64,000 nucleotides of DNA, taken from Hyphomicrobiaceae bacterium. Its GTDB lineage: Bacteria; Pseudomonadota; Alphaproteobacteria; Rhizobiales; Hyphomicrobiaceae. The notes below the pieces were generated by a model that ran no database searches, was not told where the DNA came from, and worked only from the letters and a program-made list of their open reading frames with translations. Where the stretch lies: assembly GCA_016793635.1 (NCBI GenBank), contig JAEUMD010000015.1:101829-165828 (forward strand), written 5' to 3'. This document shows positions 16,919 to 27,419 of the stretch, piece after piece. Position numbers and translations under genes: made by a program. The first letter of the stretch is position 1. The number at the start of each line of letters is the position of its first letter.

Positions 16919-17845
16919 TCAGGTCGTGGCGTTCTGGCGAAGCGCCGCCGCGAGTGCAGCGGACGCGAGGCGCGCGGCCGGCGGATCAGCACGACTGGTC
17001 AGGATGATCGGAACCTTGGCGCCGACCACGACGCCGCCGAGGCACGCGCCCATGAAGCGGATCATCATCTTCATCAGCGCGTTGCCGCAGACGATCTCCG
17101 GCACCACCAGAATGTCTGCTTCGCCGGCAACGGGAGAGCCCTTGATGCCCTTGATCTGCACGGCCTCGGGCGAAACTGCGAGATCGAAGGCCAGCGGACC
17201 GTCGACATCGGCGTCCGCAACGTTCTCCTTCGCCCACTTTGTCAGCTCGACCGACTCGCCGGTCGACGGAATCTTGGGCGAGACGACTTCCGTCGCCGAC
17301 AGCAGCGCCACCTTCGGACGCTGATTGCCGAGCGCCTTCGCCAGCGCCACGGTGTAGCGGATGATGGCCTTCTTCTGCTCGACGTCGGGAGCGGGATTGA
17401 GGGCACCGTCGGAAAGAATGATGGAGCCCGCGCGTCCCGGCAGGGTCAGATGCGCGATGTGCGCCAGCGGCTGGCCCATGCGCAGACCCGCTTCCTTGTT
17501 CAGCACGGCCTTCATGAAGCTGTCGGTGTGGAGATGGCCCTTCATCAGGGCATCGACCGATCCACGCCCGGCGGCGAACGCGCCTGCGAGCGCCGCGGCA
17601 TCCTCGCCATCCGCCTCGATCACCTCGTAGATGCCGATGTCCCAGCCGATTTGATCGGCGGCACGGCGAATTTCATCGAGATTGCCGACGAGCACCGGTT
17701 CGATCACGCCGGCAACCGTCGCATCGCGCGCGCTTTCCATCGCGACGGCATTGACGGCATTGACGATCGCCGTGCGCACGGGTCGCGCTCCGCGCGCGGC
17801 CGTCAGCAGGCTTTGTGGACACTCGATGACTTCACCGCCCAGCAT
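16919..17845 (-). CDS. Phosphate acetyl/butyryltransferase family enzyme
   Basis: The 308-residue product covers just the PTA_PTB domain, which moves an acyl group between CoA and phosphate. Family stretches seen are LMKGHLHTDSFMKAVLNKEAGL, ILSDGALNPAPDVEQK, ALLSATEVVSPKIPST and the C-terminal IVCGNALMKMM. The shortness and these motifs resemble phosphate butyryltransferase and the C-terminal half of enoyl-CoA hydratase/Pta fusions, so acetyl versus butyryl specificity is open. No acetate or butyrate kinase gene is adjacent. The ATG at 17845 has GGGGGA six bases upstream; the longer frame to 17923 is less likely. Confidence 0.85.
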   Translation of the reverse strand: MLGGEVIECPQSLLTAARGARPVRTAIVNAVNAVAMESARDATVAGVIEPVLVGNLDEIRRAADQIGWDIGIYEVIEADGEDAAALAGAFAAGRGSVDALMKGHLHTDSFMKAVLNKEAGLRMGQPLAHIAHLTLPGRAGSIILSDGALNPAPDVEQKKAIIRYTVALAKALGNQRPKVALLSATEVVSPKIPSTGESVELTKWAKENVADADVDGPLAFDLAVSPEAVQIKGIKGSPVAGEADILVVPEIVCGNALMKMMIRFMGACLGGVVVGAKVPIILTSRADPPAARLASAALAAALRQNATT

Positions 17846-17929
17846 GCATTTCCCCCATTCCCCGAACTGTTTTGGTTGAGGCGTCAGAGCTACCGAATGC
17901 GAGTGGCTGCTGCAATTCGACATTCGCTA

Positions 17930-18030
17930 TCTGCTCGGCGGGAGACATATAATTATGCTCATAAAAAATCTAAACGAACACTCACAACACTCTGATTATG
18001 CATTATTTAATCTCACATTTCCGCCGCTTT
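17930..18030. promoter_or_regulatory. AT-rich divergent promoter region (Pta / outer membrane protein)
   Basis: This is one of the most AT-rich stretches in the window, in the divergent gap 17846-18166. It contains TATAAT at 17948-17953 on the plus strand and ATTATA-type elements readable on the minus strand. No convincing -35 box pairs with the plus-strand TATAAT, so exact promoters are not assigned. Confidence 0.4.
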
Positions 18031-18166
18031 GACGTCACGGGAACGCCGCTTGCGCGGATACGATCGTCGCGGGGATGAGAAACCGATTCCGGGGGAGGTG
18101 CTTCGATCAACCGTGACCGGCCCGCGCTGAAGGCGACGGTCAGGTCACGCCAGCGCGGAGCGCCAG

Positions 18167-18907
18167 ATGACGACGAAGGATTGTGACCGAGCGGGGGGCC
18201 TGCTCGCCGCGACAGTGATAGCACTCACCATGGCTTGCCCGATGCCAAGCTCGGCCGCCGACAAGGGCGCCGCGCCAACGCGCCGTGCAAGTTCGGAACC
18301 GCTCTATGAGGAGCCCGCTGCACCGGCATGGCGCGGCCTCTACTGGGGCATGAGTTTCGGCTACGGCTTCGGCGATTCGGAACAGAGTTACAACCGCAAC
18401 GACAACCACGGCATCGCCTCGACCGAGCCGACAGGTGGGCTCGGCGCGCTCACCGTCGGCTACAATTGGATGTGGTCGCCGCGCATCCTGCTCGGCATCG
18501 AAGGCGATATCGGCCTCATGGATGTCAGCGCCGACGACAAGATCGTCTATGACGGGCACATCTACAAGACGAGCTACGGGCCGTGGTGGGGCACGCTGCG
18601 CGGCCGCGCCGGCTACTTCGTCACGCCCGGCACGCTGCTCTACGCCACCGCCGGCTGGGCATTCATGGATGTCGACGAAATATCGATCGGCAATACGCCG
18701 GGCGAAACGGCCGTCAACGAAGACTTCAAATCCGGTGTCGTGCTGGGCGCCGGCGTGGAACAGGCACTGATGCCGGGTGTCACCGCCAAACTCGAGTACC
18801 TGCACATGGACTTCGGCACCTACGAAGGCTATTCGGCCAACCGCGAGGACTATTCGTTCGACAATCGCCTCGATCTCATCCGCGTCGGACTGAATTTCAA
18901 ATTCTGA
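18167..18907 (+). CDS. Outer membrane beta-barrel protein (Omp25/Omp31 type)
   Basis: The 246-residue product has a signal peptide (residues about 10-31, LLAATVIALTMACPMPSSAA). It ends in an eight-stranded-barrel domain beginning WRGLYWGMSFGYGFGDSE and closing with the terminal Phe of RVGLNFKF, the signal for BAM-dependent insertion. Alternating aromatic/glycine strands, such as TLRGRAGYFVTPGTLLYATAGWAF, are typical of the alphaproteobacterial Omp25/31 family, which are abundant structural surface proteins. GGAG lies seven bases before the ATG. It is a single-gene unit with its own AT-rich promoter region. Confidence 0.88.
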   Translation: MTTKDCDRAGGLLAATVIALTMACPMPSSAADKGAAPTRRASSEPLYEEPAAPAWRGLYWGMSFGYGFGDSEQSYNRNDNHGIASTEPTGGLGALTVGYNWMWSPRILLGIEGDIGLMDVSADDKIVYDGHIYKTSYGPWWGTLRGRAGYFVTPGTLLYATAGWAFMDVDEISIGNTPGETAVNEDFKSGVVLGAGVEQALMPGVTAKLEYLHMDFGTYEGYSANREDYSFDNRLDLIRVGLNFKF

Positions 18908-18920
18908 GGCTGTGCCGCGA

Positions 18921-18980
18921 GGGTGCGATCGGTCGAGATTGAAGCGCTCCGCGCATCGATCGAAAACGTGGGTCGCACCC
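18921..18980. other. Long imperfect hairpin after the outer membrane protein gene
   Basis: Bases 18921-18936 pair with two blocks, 18956-18963 and 18973-18980, leaving a 9-base bulge. It starts 13 bases after the omp stop and may act as a terminator or as a 3' mRNA-stabilising structure. No T tract follows. Confidence 0.45.
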
Positions 18981-19081
18981 GTCGCTTAGTTTGAGAGTGA
19001 ACATCCCTCGACGTTGATGGATCGACAAAGCCATTCCATCCAAGTCGATAGCGCTCTAGCGTTCCGCGCCGCCGGTGGCAC

Positions 19082-19915
19082 TCACGTTGCCGCGCAGACG
19101 GCGCTCTCTTCTGCGGCGGCGTGAATCGAGAGGTCGCGGATCGTCGGGTTCTGCCCGGAGAGTGCATTATCCGGGTCCCATGCGATGTTGACGCCCTCGA
19201 AACGGCTGGCCTTGGCGTCGTAGATGAGCAGCCGTCCCGCCAGCCCCTCGCCCGTTCCCGTGATCTCCTTCAGCACCTCGGTCGCCTGCAGCGTGCCGAC
19301 CACACCGACCACGGCGCCGAGCACGCCCACCTCAGCACAATTTGCAACTGTGCCTGGGGGCGGCGCCTCGGGAAAGAGACAGCGGTAGCTCGGATACGGC
19401 TTGCCGTCCGGTCCCGTCTCGTGCGGCTTGAAGGTCGTCACGTACCCGTCGAACGGGCCGACCGCCGCGAACACCAGCGTTCGCTTCGCTAGATAGCAGG
19501 CGTCGGAGACGAGGTAGCGCGTCGCGAAGTTATCGGAGCCGTCACAGACGATGTCGTAGCGCGAGATGATGTCGATAGCGTTCATGGCATCGAGGCGGGC
19601 GTTGTACGTCTCGACCGTGACGTTGGGATTGAGGCGGGTCACCGCCTCGCGCGCGCTCTCGACTTTCGGCACGCCGACGTGCGGCGTGTCGTGCACGATC
19701 TGCCGCTGGAGGTTGTCGAGCGAAACCGTATCGTCGTCGATGATGCCAAGGGTGCCGACGCCCGCCGCGGCGAGATACATGATGAGCGGCGAGCCGAGAC
19801 CGCCCGCGCCGACGATCAAGACGCGCGCCGCCTTGAGTCGTTGCTGACCCTGGCCGCCGACCTCCTTCAGGACGAGGTGGCGCTTGTAGCGCTGGATCTC
19901 CTCTGGCGTGAGCAT
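19082..19915 (-). CDS. moeB: Molybdopterin-synthase adenylyltransferase (MoeB/ThiF family)
   Basis: The 277-residue E1-like enzyme adenylates the C-terminal glycine of a ubiquitin-like sulfur carrier (MoaD or ThiS). It has RYKRHLVLKEVGGQGQQ with the Arg finger, the ATP-binding loop LIVGAGGLGSPL, IDDDTVSLDNLQRQ, and NCAEVGVLG carrying the usual conserved Cys. Two of the structural zinc cysteines found in E. coli MoeB are not seen: the first CxxC reads SYRC, and only one Cys remains near the C-terminus. MoaD/ThiS is not in the window, so the partner is uncertain. The ATG at 19915 has GGGAG about 13 bases upstream. Confidence 0.85.
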   Translation of the reverse strand: MLTPEEIQRYKRHLVLKEVGGQGQQRLKAARVLIVGAGGLGSPLIMYLAAAGVGTLGIIDDDTVSLDNLQRQIVHDTPHVGVPKVESAREAVTRLNPNVTVETYNARLDAMNAIDIISRYDIVCDGSDNFATRYLVSDACYLAKRTLVFAAVGPFDGYVTTFKPHETGPDGKPYPSYRCLFPEAPPPGTVANCAEVGVLGAVVGVVGTLQATEVLKEITGTGEGLAGRLLIYDAKASRFEGVNIAWDPDNALSGQNPTIRDLSIHAAAEESAVCAAT

Positions 19916-20144
19916 ATTTGTTGTTGCTCCCTTCGGTCGCAGTCCGGCGCGCGCGCCGGGCCACGCTCGTGGCCTGATCCGCTGCGCGGATGGTTGTCTC
20001 ACTCGTCGCAATCCGAACCCTGCACGCAGCCACAGTCATGGCTCGCAGAACGCGCGAATACCATACCCTCGGGTTGCATATCCGCAGCGCGCGGTAGCCG
20101 ATGACCTCGGCACCCGTCGTGCCACTTCAGCGCGAGCGCATATA

Positions 20145-21146
<1,002 letters not shown>

Positions 21147-21316
21147 GAGCCGTTCCTGACCTTGTGCTGTTGGCGAGTGGCGGGGCGGGGCCCCGCATTG
21201 CCTGTCTTTTTGGCAGCAAACGTTGCCCGGCTCAAGGCGGGACGCGAGAATTCGCAACGCCCTGAACCCGGCGCCGCTGGTCAACGTGTGCTCTGGATTT
21301 CGAGGAGTGAAGGGGG

Positions 21317-21898
21317 CTATCGCGAGCGGCGGGAAGTGGACTCGCCAGCCGGTTGAGCGGTGGGCTGAACGCTGCTCGACGCAACGCCCGTGGAACCGAA
21401 CCCGCCCGCGCCTCGCCGCGTCTCGCTCGCCTCGGCCTTCTCGATCAGCCGGGCACGCGCCACGGTCGCGATCACCAGCTGCGCGATGCGCTCGCCACGC
21501 CGGATCGTGAACGGCTCCCTGCCGAGGTTGACCAGCAGCACCTTCACCTCGCCGCGGTAGTCGCTGTCTATGGTGCCAGGACTGTTCAGCACGGTGACGC
21601 CATGCTTGACCGCGAGGCCGGAGCGCGGGCGCACCTGTGCCTCGGTTCCCCGCGGCAGTTCCAGCACGAGGCCCGTCGGCACGAGATCGCGCGAGCCCGG
21701 CGCGAGCGTCAGCGGCTCGTCGTCGGGAAGGGCCGCGACGAGATCGAGCCCCGCCGCTTCCTCGCTCTGGTAGGCCGGCAGCGCAAGCCCGTCGAAATGC
21801 GCGAGGCGCACGACGCCGACCATGAGACCATCTCCGGTACTGTCGGCAACCGCGCCCGCATCGCCACCCCGGCCCGCCCCCGGCGCCCGCCCGCTCAT
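21317..21898 (-). CDS. dut: dUTP diphosphatase
   Basis: Dut hydrolyses dUTP to dUMP and pyrophosphate, keeping uracil out of DNA and supplying thymidylate synthesis. The 193-residue trimeric-type dUTPase carries the five family motifs: [41 protein letters not shown] and the C-terminal Gly-rich arm [11 protein letters not shown]. The protein is longer than usual because of a Gly/Ala-rich N-terminal extension of about 25 residues and a Ser/Gln-rich tail of about 20. The ATG overlaps the coaBC stop in an ATGA arrangement, which supports this start over the internal Met 26 and implies coupled translation. Confidence 0.94.
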   Translation of the reverse strand: MSGRAPGAGRGGDAGAVADSTGDGLMVGVVRLAHFDGLALPAYQSEEAAGLDLVAALPDDEPLTLAPGSRDLVPTGLVLELPRGTEAQVRPRSGLAVKHGVTVLNSPGTIDSDYRGEVKVLLVNLGREPFTIRRGERIAQLVIATVARARLIEKAEASETRRGAGGFGSTGVASSSVQPTAQPAGESTSRRSR

Positions 21899-23169
21899 TG
21901 CGCTGCCTCCCGCCGCTGCGCCACATGCTCGGCGATGCGGGCAACCAACCGTGCCGCCACCTCCGCCTTGCTCATCAGCGGCCAGCTCTCGACCCCATCG
22001 CGCGCGACGAGATGCACGGTGTTCGCGTCTCCACCCATCACGCCCGACGCTGGCGAAACGTCGTTGGCGACGATCCAGTCGGCGCCCTTCGACTTCAGCT
22101 TCCTCGCCGCATACTCCGTCACGTTCTCGGTCTCCGCGGCGAAGCCGATCACCAGCGGCGGACGCGACGGCCCCTTGCCGGATGCGATCGTCTTGAGGAT
22201 GTCGGGGTTCTCGACCAGTGACAGCGACGGGGCACGAGCTCCCGCCGTCTTCTTGATCTTCTGCTCACCGGCATTGGCGACGCGCCAGTCGGCGACCGCG
22301 GCGGCGAAAATGCCGACATCGGCCGGCAATGCACGGGTAACAGCTTCCAGCAGCTCGGCCGCCGTTTGCACGCGCACCACGTCGACACCTGCGGGATCGG
22401 GGATCGTCACCGGACCCGACACCAGCGTGACGCGAGCCCCGGCTTTCGCGGCAGCGGCGGCGACGGCATGGCCCTGCTTGCCGGAGGAGCGGTTGGCAAT
22501 GTAGCGCACGGGATCGATCGGCTCGTGGGTCGGCCCACTGGTGACGAGGACGTGCAGCCCGGCGAGCGGTCCCTCCCTCGCGGCTCCAGCCGGCGAGCCC
22601 GCCAGCATCTCCTCGATTGCCGCCACCAGCTCCGGTACCTCGGGCAACCGGCCCGGCCCCGTCTCGCCACGCTCTGCCATCTCACCGACGCGCGGCTCGA
22701 TGATGCGAATTCCATCCGCCTCGAGCTGTCGCACGTTCCGCTGCGTCGCCGGGTGCATCCACATGCGCGGATTCATGGCCGGCGCCACCAGCACCGGCTT
22801 GTCCGTCGCCATCAGCACCGTGCTCGCGAGGTCGTCGGCATGTCCGCCGGCCATCTTCGCCAGCAGGTCGGCGGTTGCCGGCGCGACGACGATCAGATCA
22901 GCCTCGCGCGACAGCCGGATATGGCCGATCTCACGCTCGGCATCGAGATCGAACAGGTTGGTGAAGACGGGCTCGTTGGACAGCGCGCCGACGGAGAGCG
23001 GCGTCACGAACTGCTCTCCCGCGCGGGTCAGCACCACGCGCACGCCGATGCCGCGCTCTTTCAAGCGCCGGATGAGGTCGAGGCACTTATAGGCCGCGAT
23101 GCCGCCGCCGATGATGAGGACGATGCGCTTTTTCACGTCTCGAACCCTGCTCTCCGGGCCGCGCCGCAT
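21895..23169 (-). CDS. coaBC: Bifunctional phosphopantothenoylcysteine decarboxylase / ligase
   Basis: This protein performs two steps of coenzyme A synthesis: ligation of 4'-phosphopantothenate with cysteine (CoaB) and flavin-dependent decarboxylation (CoaC). CoaC is residues 1-190: [18 protein letters not shown], the catalytic His in [11 protein letters not shown], the PAMN motif in [13 protein letters not shown]. CoaB is about 205-424: [46 protein letters not shown]. The loop that carries the reductive Cys in E. coli Dfp reads [12 protein letters not shown] here, without Cys. Its stop overlaps the dut start. A GTG at 23136 is an alternative start that matches the usual short N-terminus. 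Confidence 0.95.
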   Translation of the reverse strand: MRRGPESRVRDVKKRIVLIIGGGIAAYKCLDLIRRLKERGIGVRVVLTRAGEQFVTPLSVGALSNEPVFTNLFDLDAEREIGHIRLSREADLIVVAPATADLLAKMAGGHADDLASTVLMATDKPVLVAPAMNPRMWMHPATQRNVRQLEADGIRIIEPRVGEMAERGETGPGRLPEVPELVAAIEEMLAGSPAGAAREGPLAGLHVLVTSGPTHEPIDPVRYIANRSSGKQGHAVAAAAAKAGARVTLVSGPVTIPDPAGVDVVRVQTAAELLEAVTRALPADVGIFAAAVADWRVANAGEQKIKKTAGARAPSLSLVENPDILKTIASGKGPSRPPLVIGFAAETENVTEYAARKLKSKGADWIVANDVSPASGVMGGDANTVHLVARDGVESWPLMSKAEVAARLVARIAEHVAQRREAAQ

Positions 23170-23375
23170 TCTCCGTCAAGTCGGGAGACAAGGGGCGAAG
23201 GACTCCGGCGTTTCTTTCGGGTCGAGGTTTAGCACATCGGCCGGGGAAGCGTGCGGTCCGCCGCGAACGGGGTAACCCAAAGCTGCAGCCGGTTTGCGGA
23301 TCATCGCGAGACCGTGCCGAGCCCTCCGCGCCCAAGCCCGAGCGCAGCGCGCGCCTGCGCGACGCGGCGGCGAAA

Positions 23376-24161
<786 letters not shown>

Positions 24162-24813
24162 GGGCGTGGATTAGCAGGGGGAAGGGGGCGGGGGCAAGGT
24201 CAGCCTCAAGACCGCCCATTGATTTGGGAATTCGACGTTCTTCAATCCCATTGCTATCGACATTGGAACATCAAGCTTGCAGAGATTTCCCCTTGTCCAG
24301 CTTGTTCCGCACGTTGCCCCCATCTGATCACTCTCTTCTCACAATCCGCTCGGAGGAGTGCTCACGCCCCGCGCCAACCCGCCCGCTGGCGGTCGGCGGG
24401 CGGATGTGCTAGAGGCACGCCCAAGCATTATTGCGCCGCACAACCGGCCGGCGGCTCCCCTCCATTGCAGGCGAGGAGCGGCGGGCCGAGTGGCGTGCCC
24501 GGAAGGCCGCTTGCAACCCCGCGCCCGCAAGGCGCGTCCGTAAATCTGTCGTGCCCGCCTTGTAGATGCTCCGGTGCCCGAGAGGCTCCGGCGCGCCTGC
24601 CCGGCTTTCCCGTTACCAGAACGGCCAGCGGGCGACCCGCCACTGGCCGAACCAGCACCGGGCCGGCGACTTCCGCGCCCCGACTTGAAGCAGGCCCAAC
24701 AGGCAGGCCCAGAGCCCGAAAAGCAGGCCCGAGCCCGAACTGAACACCGCGCGCGAGGCAACCCGCCCGCACGCCGCCGATCCGCTCCACACATCACCCG
24801 AGAACCGCACGCC
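24162..24813. other. 652-bp gap between divergent hisF and typA
   Basis: The left part (24220-24360) is AT-richer and probably holds the promoters of both genes. The right part (24400-24813) is very GC-rich, with the typA reading frame open upstream and short direct repeats around 24685-24735 built on a gcccgag/caggccc unit. No ribosome site, family or typical start supports a gene. TypA would then have an unusually long leader. Confidence 0.5.
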
Positions 24814-26640
24814 ATGCAGCTCCGCAACATCGCCATTATCGCCCACGTCGACCACGGCAAGACGACGCTGGTCGATCAACTCCTCAAACAATCCGGCGCC
24901 TTCCGCGACAACCAGAAGGTCGCCGAGCGCGCGATGGATTCCAACGACATCGAGCGCGAGCGCGGCATCACCATCCTCGCCAAGTGCACCAGCGTCGTCT
25001 GGCACGACGTGCGCATCAACATCGTCGATACGCCCGGCCACGCCGACTTCGGCGGCGAGGTGGAGCGCATCCTGAACATGGTCGATGGCGTCGTGGTGCT
25101 GGTGGATGCCTCCGAGGGCCCGCTGCCGCAGACCAAGTTCGTCGTCTCGAAGGCGCTGAAACTCGGCATGCGCCCGATCGTCGCCATCAACAAGATCGAC
25201 CGCCCGGACGAGCGCCACCTCGACGTGCTGAACGAGATCTTCGACCTGTTCGCCAACCTCGACGCCACCGACGAGCAGCTGGACTTCCCGGTGCTCTACG
25301 GGTCCGGGCGCAACGGCTGGATGGCGCTCGATCCCGCCGGCCCGCAGGAAGACCTCGCGCCGATGTTCGATCTCATCGTCAGCCACGTGCCGCCGCCGAA
25401 GGTGGACGGGGGCCCGCTGCGCATTCTCGCCACCACACTCGAGGCCGATCCGTTCCTTGGACGCATCCTCACCGGGCGCATCCGCTCCGGCACCATCAAG
25501 CCGAACCAGCCGCTGAAGGCGCTGTCACGCGACGGCAAGACCATCGAGAGCTTCCGCGTGCAGAAGGTGCTGGCCTTCCGCGGCCTCGAGCGCACGAGCG
25601 TCGATCTGGCGGAAGCGGGCGACATCGTCGCCGTCGCCGGCATGACGGAAGCGACCGTCGCCGATACGCTGTGTGACACGAGCGTCACCGAGCCGCTGCC
25701 CGCGCAGCCGATCGACCCGCCGACGCTCTCCATGACCTTCCGCATCAACGACGGTCCGTTCGCCGGCCAGGAGGGCGACAAGGTCCAGAGCCGCGTCATC
25801 CGCGAGCGCCTGCTCAAGGAAGCCGAGCGTAACATCGCGATCCGCGTCGAGGAGAACGCCGACAAGGACAGCTTCAACGTCTCCGGCCGCGGCGAGCTTC
25901 AGCTCGCGATCCTGATCGAAAACATGCGCCGCGAGGGCTTCGAGCTCACCGTGTCGCGTCCCCGTGTCGTCTACAAGATGGACGAGGAGACGGGCGAGCG
26001 CATGGAGCCGATCGAGGAAGTCATCATCGACGTGGACGAGGAGCATTCCGGCGCCGTCGTTTCCAAACTGTCGGAGCGCCGAGCCGACCTGATGGAGATG
26101 CGCCCCTCGGGCGGCGGCCGCCAGCGCCTCGTCTTCTACGCGCCGACGCGCGGCCTGCTCGGTTATCAGAGCGAGCTGCTCTCGGATACGCGCGGCACCG
26201 CGGTGATGAACCGCCTGTTCCACGCCTATGCGCCCTACAAGGGCGAGATCCAGGGCCGTCGCACGGGCGTGCTCATCTCGAATGCGGTCGGCGACGCGAC
26301 GGCCTATTCGCTGTTCTACCTGCAGGAGCGCGGACCGATCATGATCGCGCCCGGCACGCGCGTCTACGAGGGCATGATCGTCGGCCAGCACACGCGCGAC
26401 AACGATCTGATCGTCAACGTCGTCGAGAACAAGAAGCTGACCAACATCCGCGCCGCCGGCAAGGACGACGCTCTGACGCTCACGCCGCCCATGCGACTGA
26501 GCCTTGAGCGCGCGCTCTCCTACATCGCCGACGACGAGCTGGTCGAGGTGACGCCGGATTCGATCCGCCTGCGCAAGCGCTGGCTCGACCCGAACGAGCG
26601 CAAGAAGCAGGAGCGCAAACGCGAGGGCGAGGCCGCCTGA
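24814..26640 (+). CDS. typA: Ribosome-associated GTPase TypA/BipA
   Basis: TypA/BipA is a translational GTPase that binds the 70S ribosome and aids ribosome assembly and stress adaptation. The 608-residue product begins with the canonical [21 protein letters not shown]. It has G1 AHVDHGKT, G2-region [12 protein letters not shown]3 [11 protein letters not shown] and G4 [12 protein letters not shown]-like domains and the BipA-specific C-terminal domain follow ([43 protein letters not shown]). The ATG at 24814 is preceded only by a weak GAGAA; conservation decides the start. A strong terminator follows. Confidence 0.98.
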   Translation: MQLRNIAIIAHVDHGKTTLVDQLLKQSGAFRDNQKVAERAMDSNDIERERGITILAKCTSVVWHDVRINIVDTPGHADFGGEVERILNMVDGVVVLVDASEGPLPQTKFVVSKALKLGMRPIVAINKIDRPDERHLDVLNEIFDLFANLDATDEQLDFPVLYGSGRNGWMALDPAGPQEDLAPMFDLIVSHVPPPKVDGGPLRILATTLEADPFLGRILTGRIRSGTIKPNQPLKALSRDGKTIESFRVQKVLAFRGLERTSVDLAEAGDIVAVAGMTEATVADTLCDTSVTEPLPAQPIDPPTLSMTFRINDGPFAGQEGDKVQSRVIRERLLKEAERNIAIRVEENADKDSFNVSGRGELQLAILIENMRREGFELTVSRPRVVYKMDEETGERMEPIEEVIIDVDEEHSGAVVSKLSERRADLMEMRPSGGGRQRLVFYAPTRGLLGYQSELLSDTRGTAVMNRLFHAYAPYKGEIQGRRTGVLISNAVGDATAYSLFYLQERGPIMIAPGTRVYEGMIVGQHTRDNDLIVNVVENKKLTNIRAAGKDDALTLTPPMRLSLERALSYIADDELVEVTPDSIRLRKRWLDPNERKKQERKREGEAA

Positions 26641-26670
26641 TAGGCCGTAGCTCGGGGACCATGGAATTGA

Positions 26671-26700
26671 AGCGGGGCGCCTCAGCCGGGGCGCCCCGCT
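26671..26700 (+). terminator. Rho-independent terminator of typA
   Basis: A perfect 11-bp GC-rich stem (26671-26681 with 26690-26700) and 8-base loop are followed by TTCGTCTTTC, 31 bases after the typA stop. Confidence 0.85.
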
Positions 26701-26894
26701 TTCGTCTTTCGGGACTCCACGGAGAGGCGGTTCCCGCCAAACCCTGGCACGATCGTCGCCGGTTCCAGAGCGCGAGGCCACACGACGTTCGGATCGGGGT
26801 CGGAACGGCGCGCGAGCGCCCTTCGACGCCCGTTATCGACGGGCACGGCCGCTGGAAATCGGCCGAGGCACCGCAACTTCTCGAAGCCCAGCTC

Positions 26895-26924
26895 TTGAAC
26901 CACGATAAAGATACGTTATATCGT
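26895..26924 (+). promoter_or_regulatory. Promoter with overlapping inverted repeat
   Basis: TTGAAC at 26895-26900 and TATATC at 26917-26922 make a sigma70-like pair with a 16-base spacer. ACGATA (26902-26907) and TATCGT (26919-26924) form an inverted repeat with 11 bases between, with GATA-N5-TATC nested inside. It overlaps the -10 box, as an operator would. The downstream gene starts at 26965. Confidence 0.45.
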
Positions 26925-26964
26925 TTCAATTGTGAGCTTTCCGCTATCAAGGAGACGACTTTCC

Positions 26965-27219
26965 ATGAAACAGATCCTGATGATCTCGGCCGCTGTCCTT
27001 GCGCTCGGCAGCACCAGCGCCCTTGCCGATCAGAAGCCGTCCGCCGAGGAGGTCGCCAAGATCACGGCGGTGCTCGCAGACCTCGGCTGCAAGGACCCCG
27101 AGGAGATCGAGAAGGAAGACGAAGGCCACTTCGAGATCGAAGATGCCAACTGCAAGGCGGGCCAGTTCGACATCAAGCTCGACAAGGACTTCAAGGTGAT
27201 CTCGATGTCGCGCGATTGA
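26965..27219 (+). CDS. Small periplasmic PepSY-like protein
   Basis: The 84-residue product has a clear signal peptide (MKQILMISAAVLALGSTSALA) and a mature part of about 62 residues. This has an acidic helix and a beta hairpin typical of the PepSY/PepSY-like fold (EIEDANCKAGQFDIKLDKDFKVI). PepSY domains in small periplasmic proteins are thought to bind or inhibit partners; the function here is unknown. Two Cys (GCKDP and ANCKAG) could form a disulfide. AAGGAG precedes the ATG well. An upstream promoter with an operator-like inverted repeat suggests separate regulation. Confidence 0.78.
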   Translation: MKQILMISAAVLALGSTSALADQKPSAEEVAKITAVLADLGCKDPEEIEKEDEGHFEIEDANCKAGQFDIKLDKDFKVISMSRD

Positions 27220-27258
27220 TCGCGAAAATCGCAGAACCGGGAGCAGTGCCGGGCGTAT

Positions 27259-27286
27259 CCGTCGGCGGAGTTCGAACCGCCGACGG
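27259..27286 (+). terminator. Hairpin after the PepSY-like gene
   Basis: A perfect 10-bp stem (27259-27268 with 27277-27286) and 8-base loop sit 40 bases after the stop at 27219. No T tract follows directly, so the role as terminator is likely but not proven. Confidence 0.55.
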
Positions 27287-27419
27287 CGGGGCGTGAGCGC
27301 TCAATAAGACCCCAATCGAACACCATCGCTTTATGTGCGGTACCGGCGTTGCACCAAGACCGATCTGGCTTTGCGCCCAATCATTGACCCGACGATACCG
27401 AAGCCTGCAACATGCTGGC

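Noticed and set aside
17941..18010. Possible foreign (horizontally acquired) AT-rich island
   Set aside because: The stretch is only about 70 bases, between two ordinary GC-rich genes, and is better explained as a promoter region.
21147..21316. Riboswitch between dut and cysK
   Set aside because: A short GC hairpin (near 21180-21200) is present, but no conserved SAM- or cysteine-related aptamer core could be recognised.
21147..21944. Long N-terminal extension of CysK
   Set aside because: The extension reads the dut region in another frame. CysK homologues start at the ATG at 21146, which has a ribosome site.
24470..24560. tRNA-Ser-like stretch (GGCCGAGTGG) before typA
   Set aside because: Only the D-arm-like bases match. 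No anticodon arm, T-loop (TTCGA) or acceptor pairing could be built.
27265..27280. TTCGAA resembling a tRNA T-loop
   Set aside because: It is the loop of a 10-bp hairpin after the PepSY-like gene; no other tRNA arms are present.
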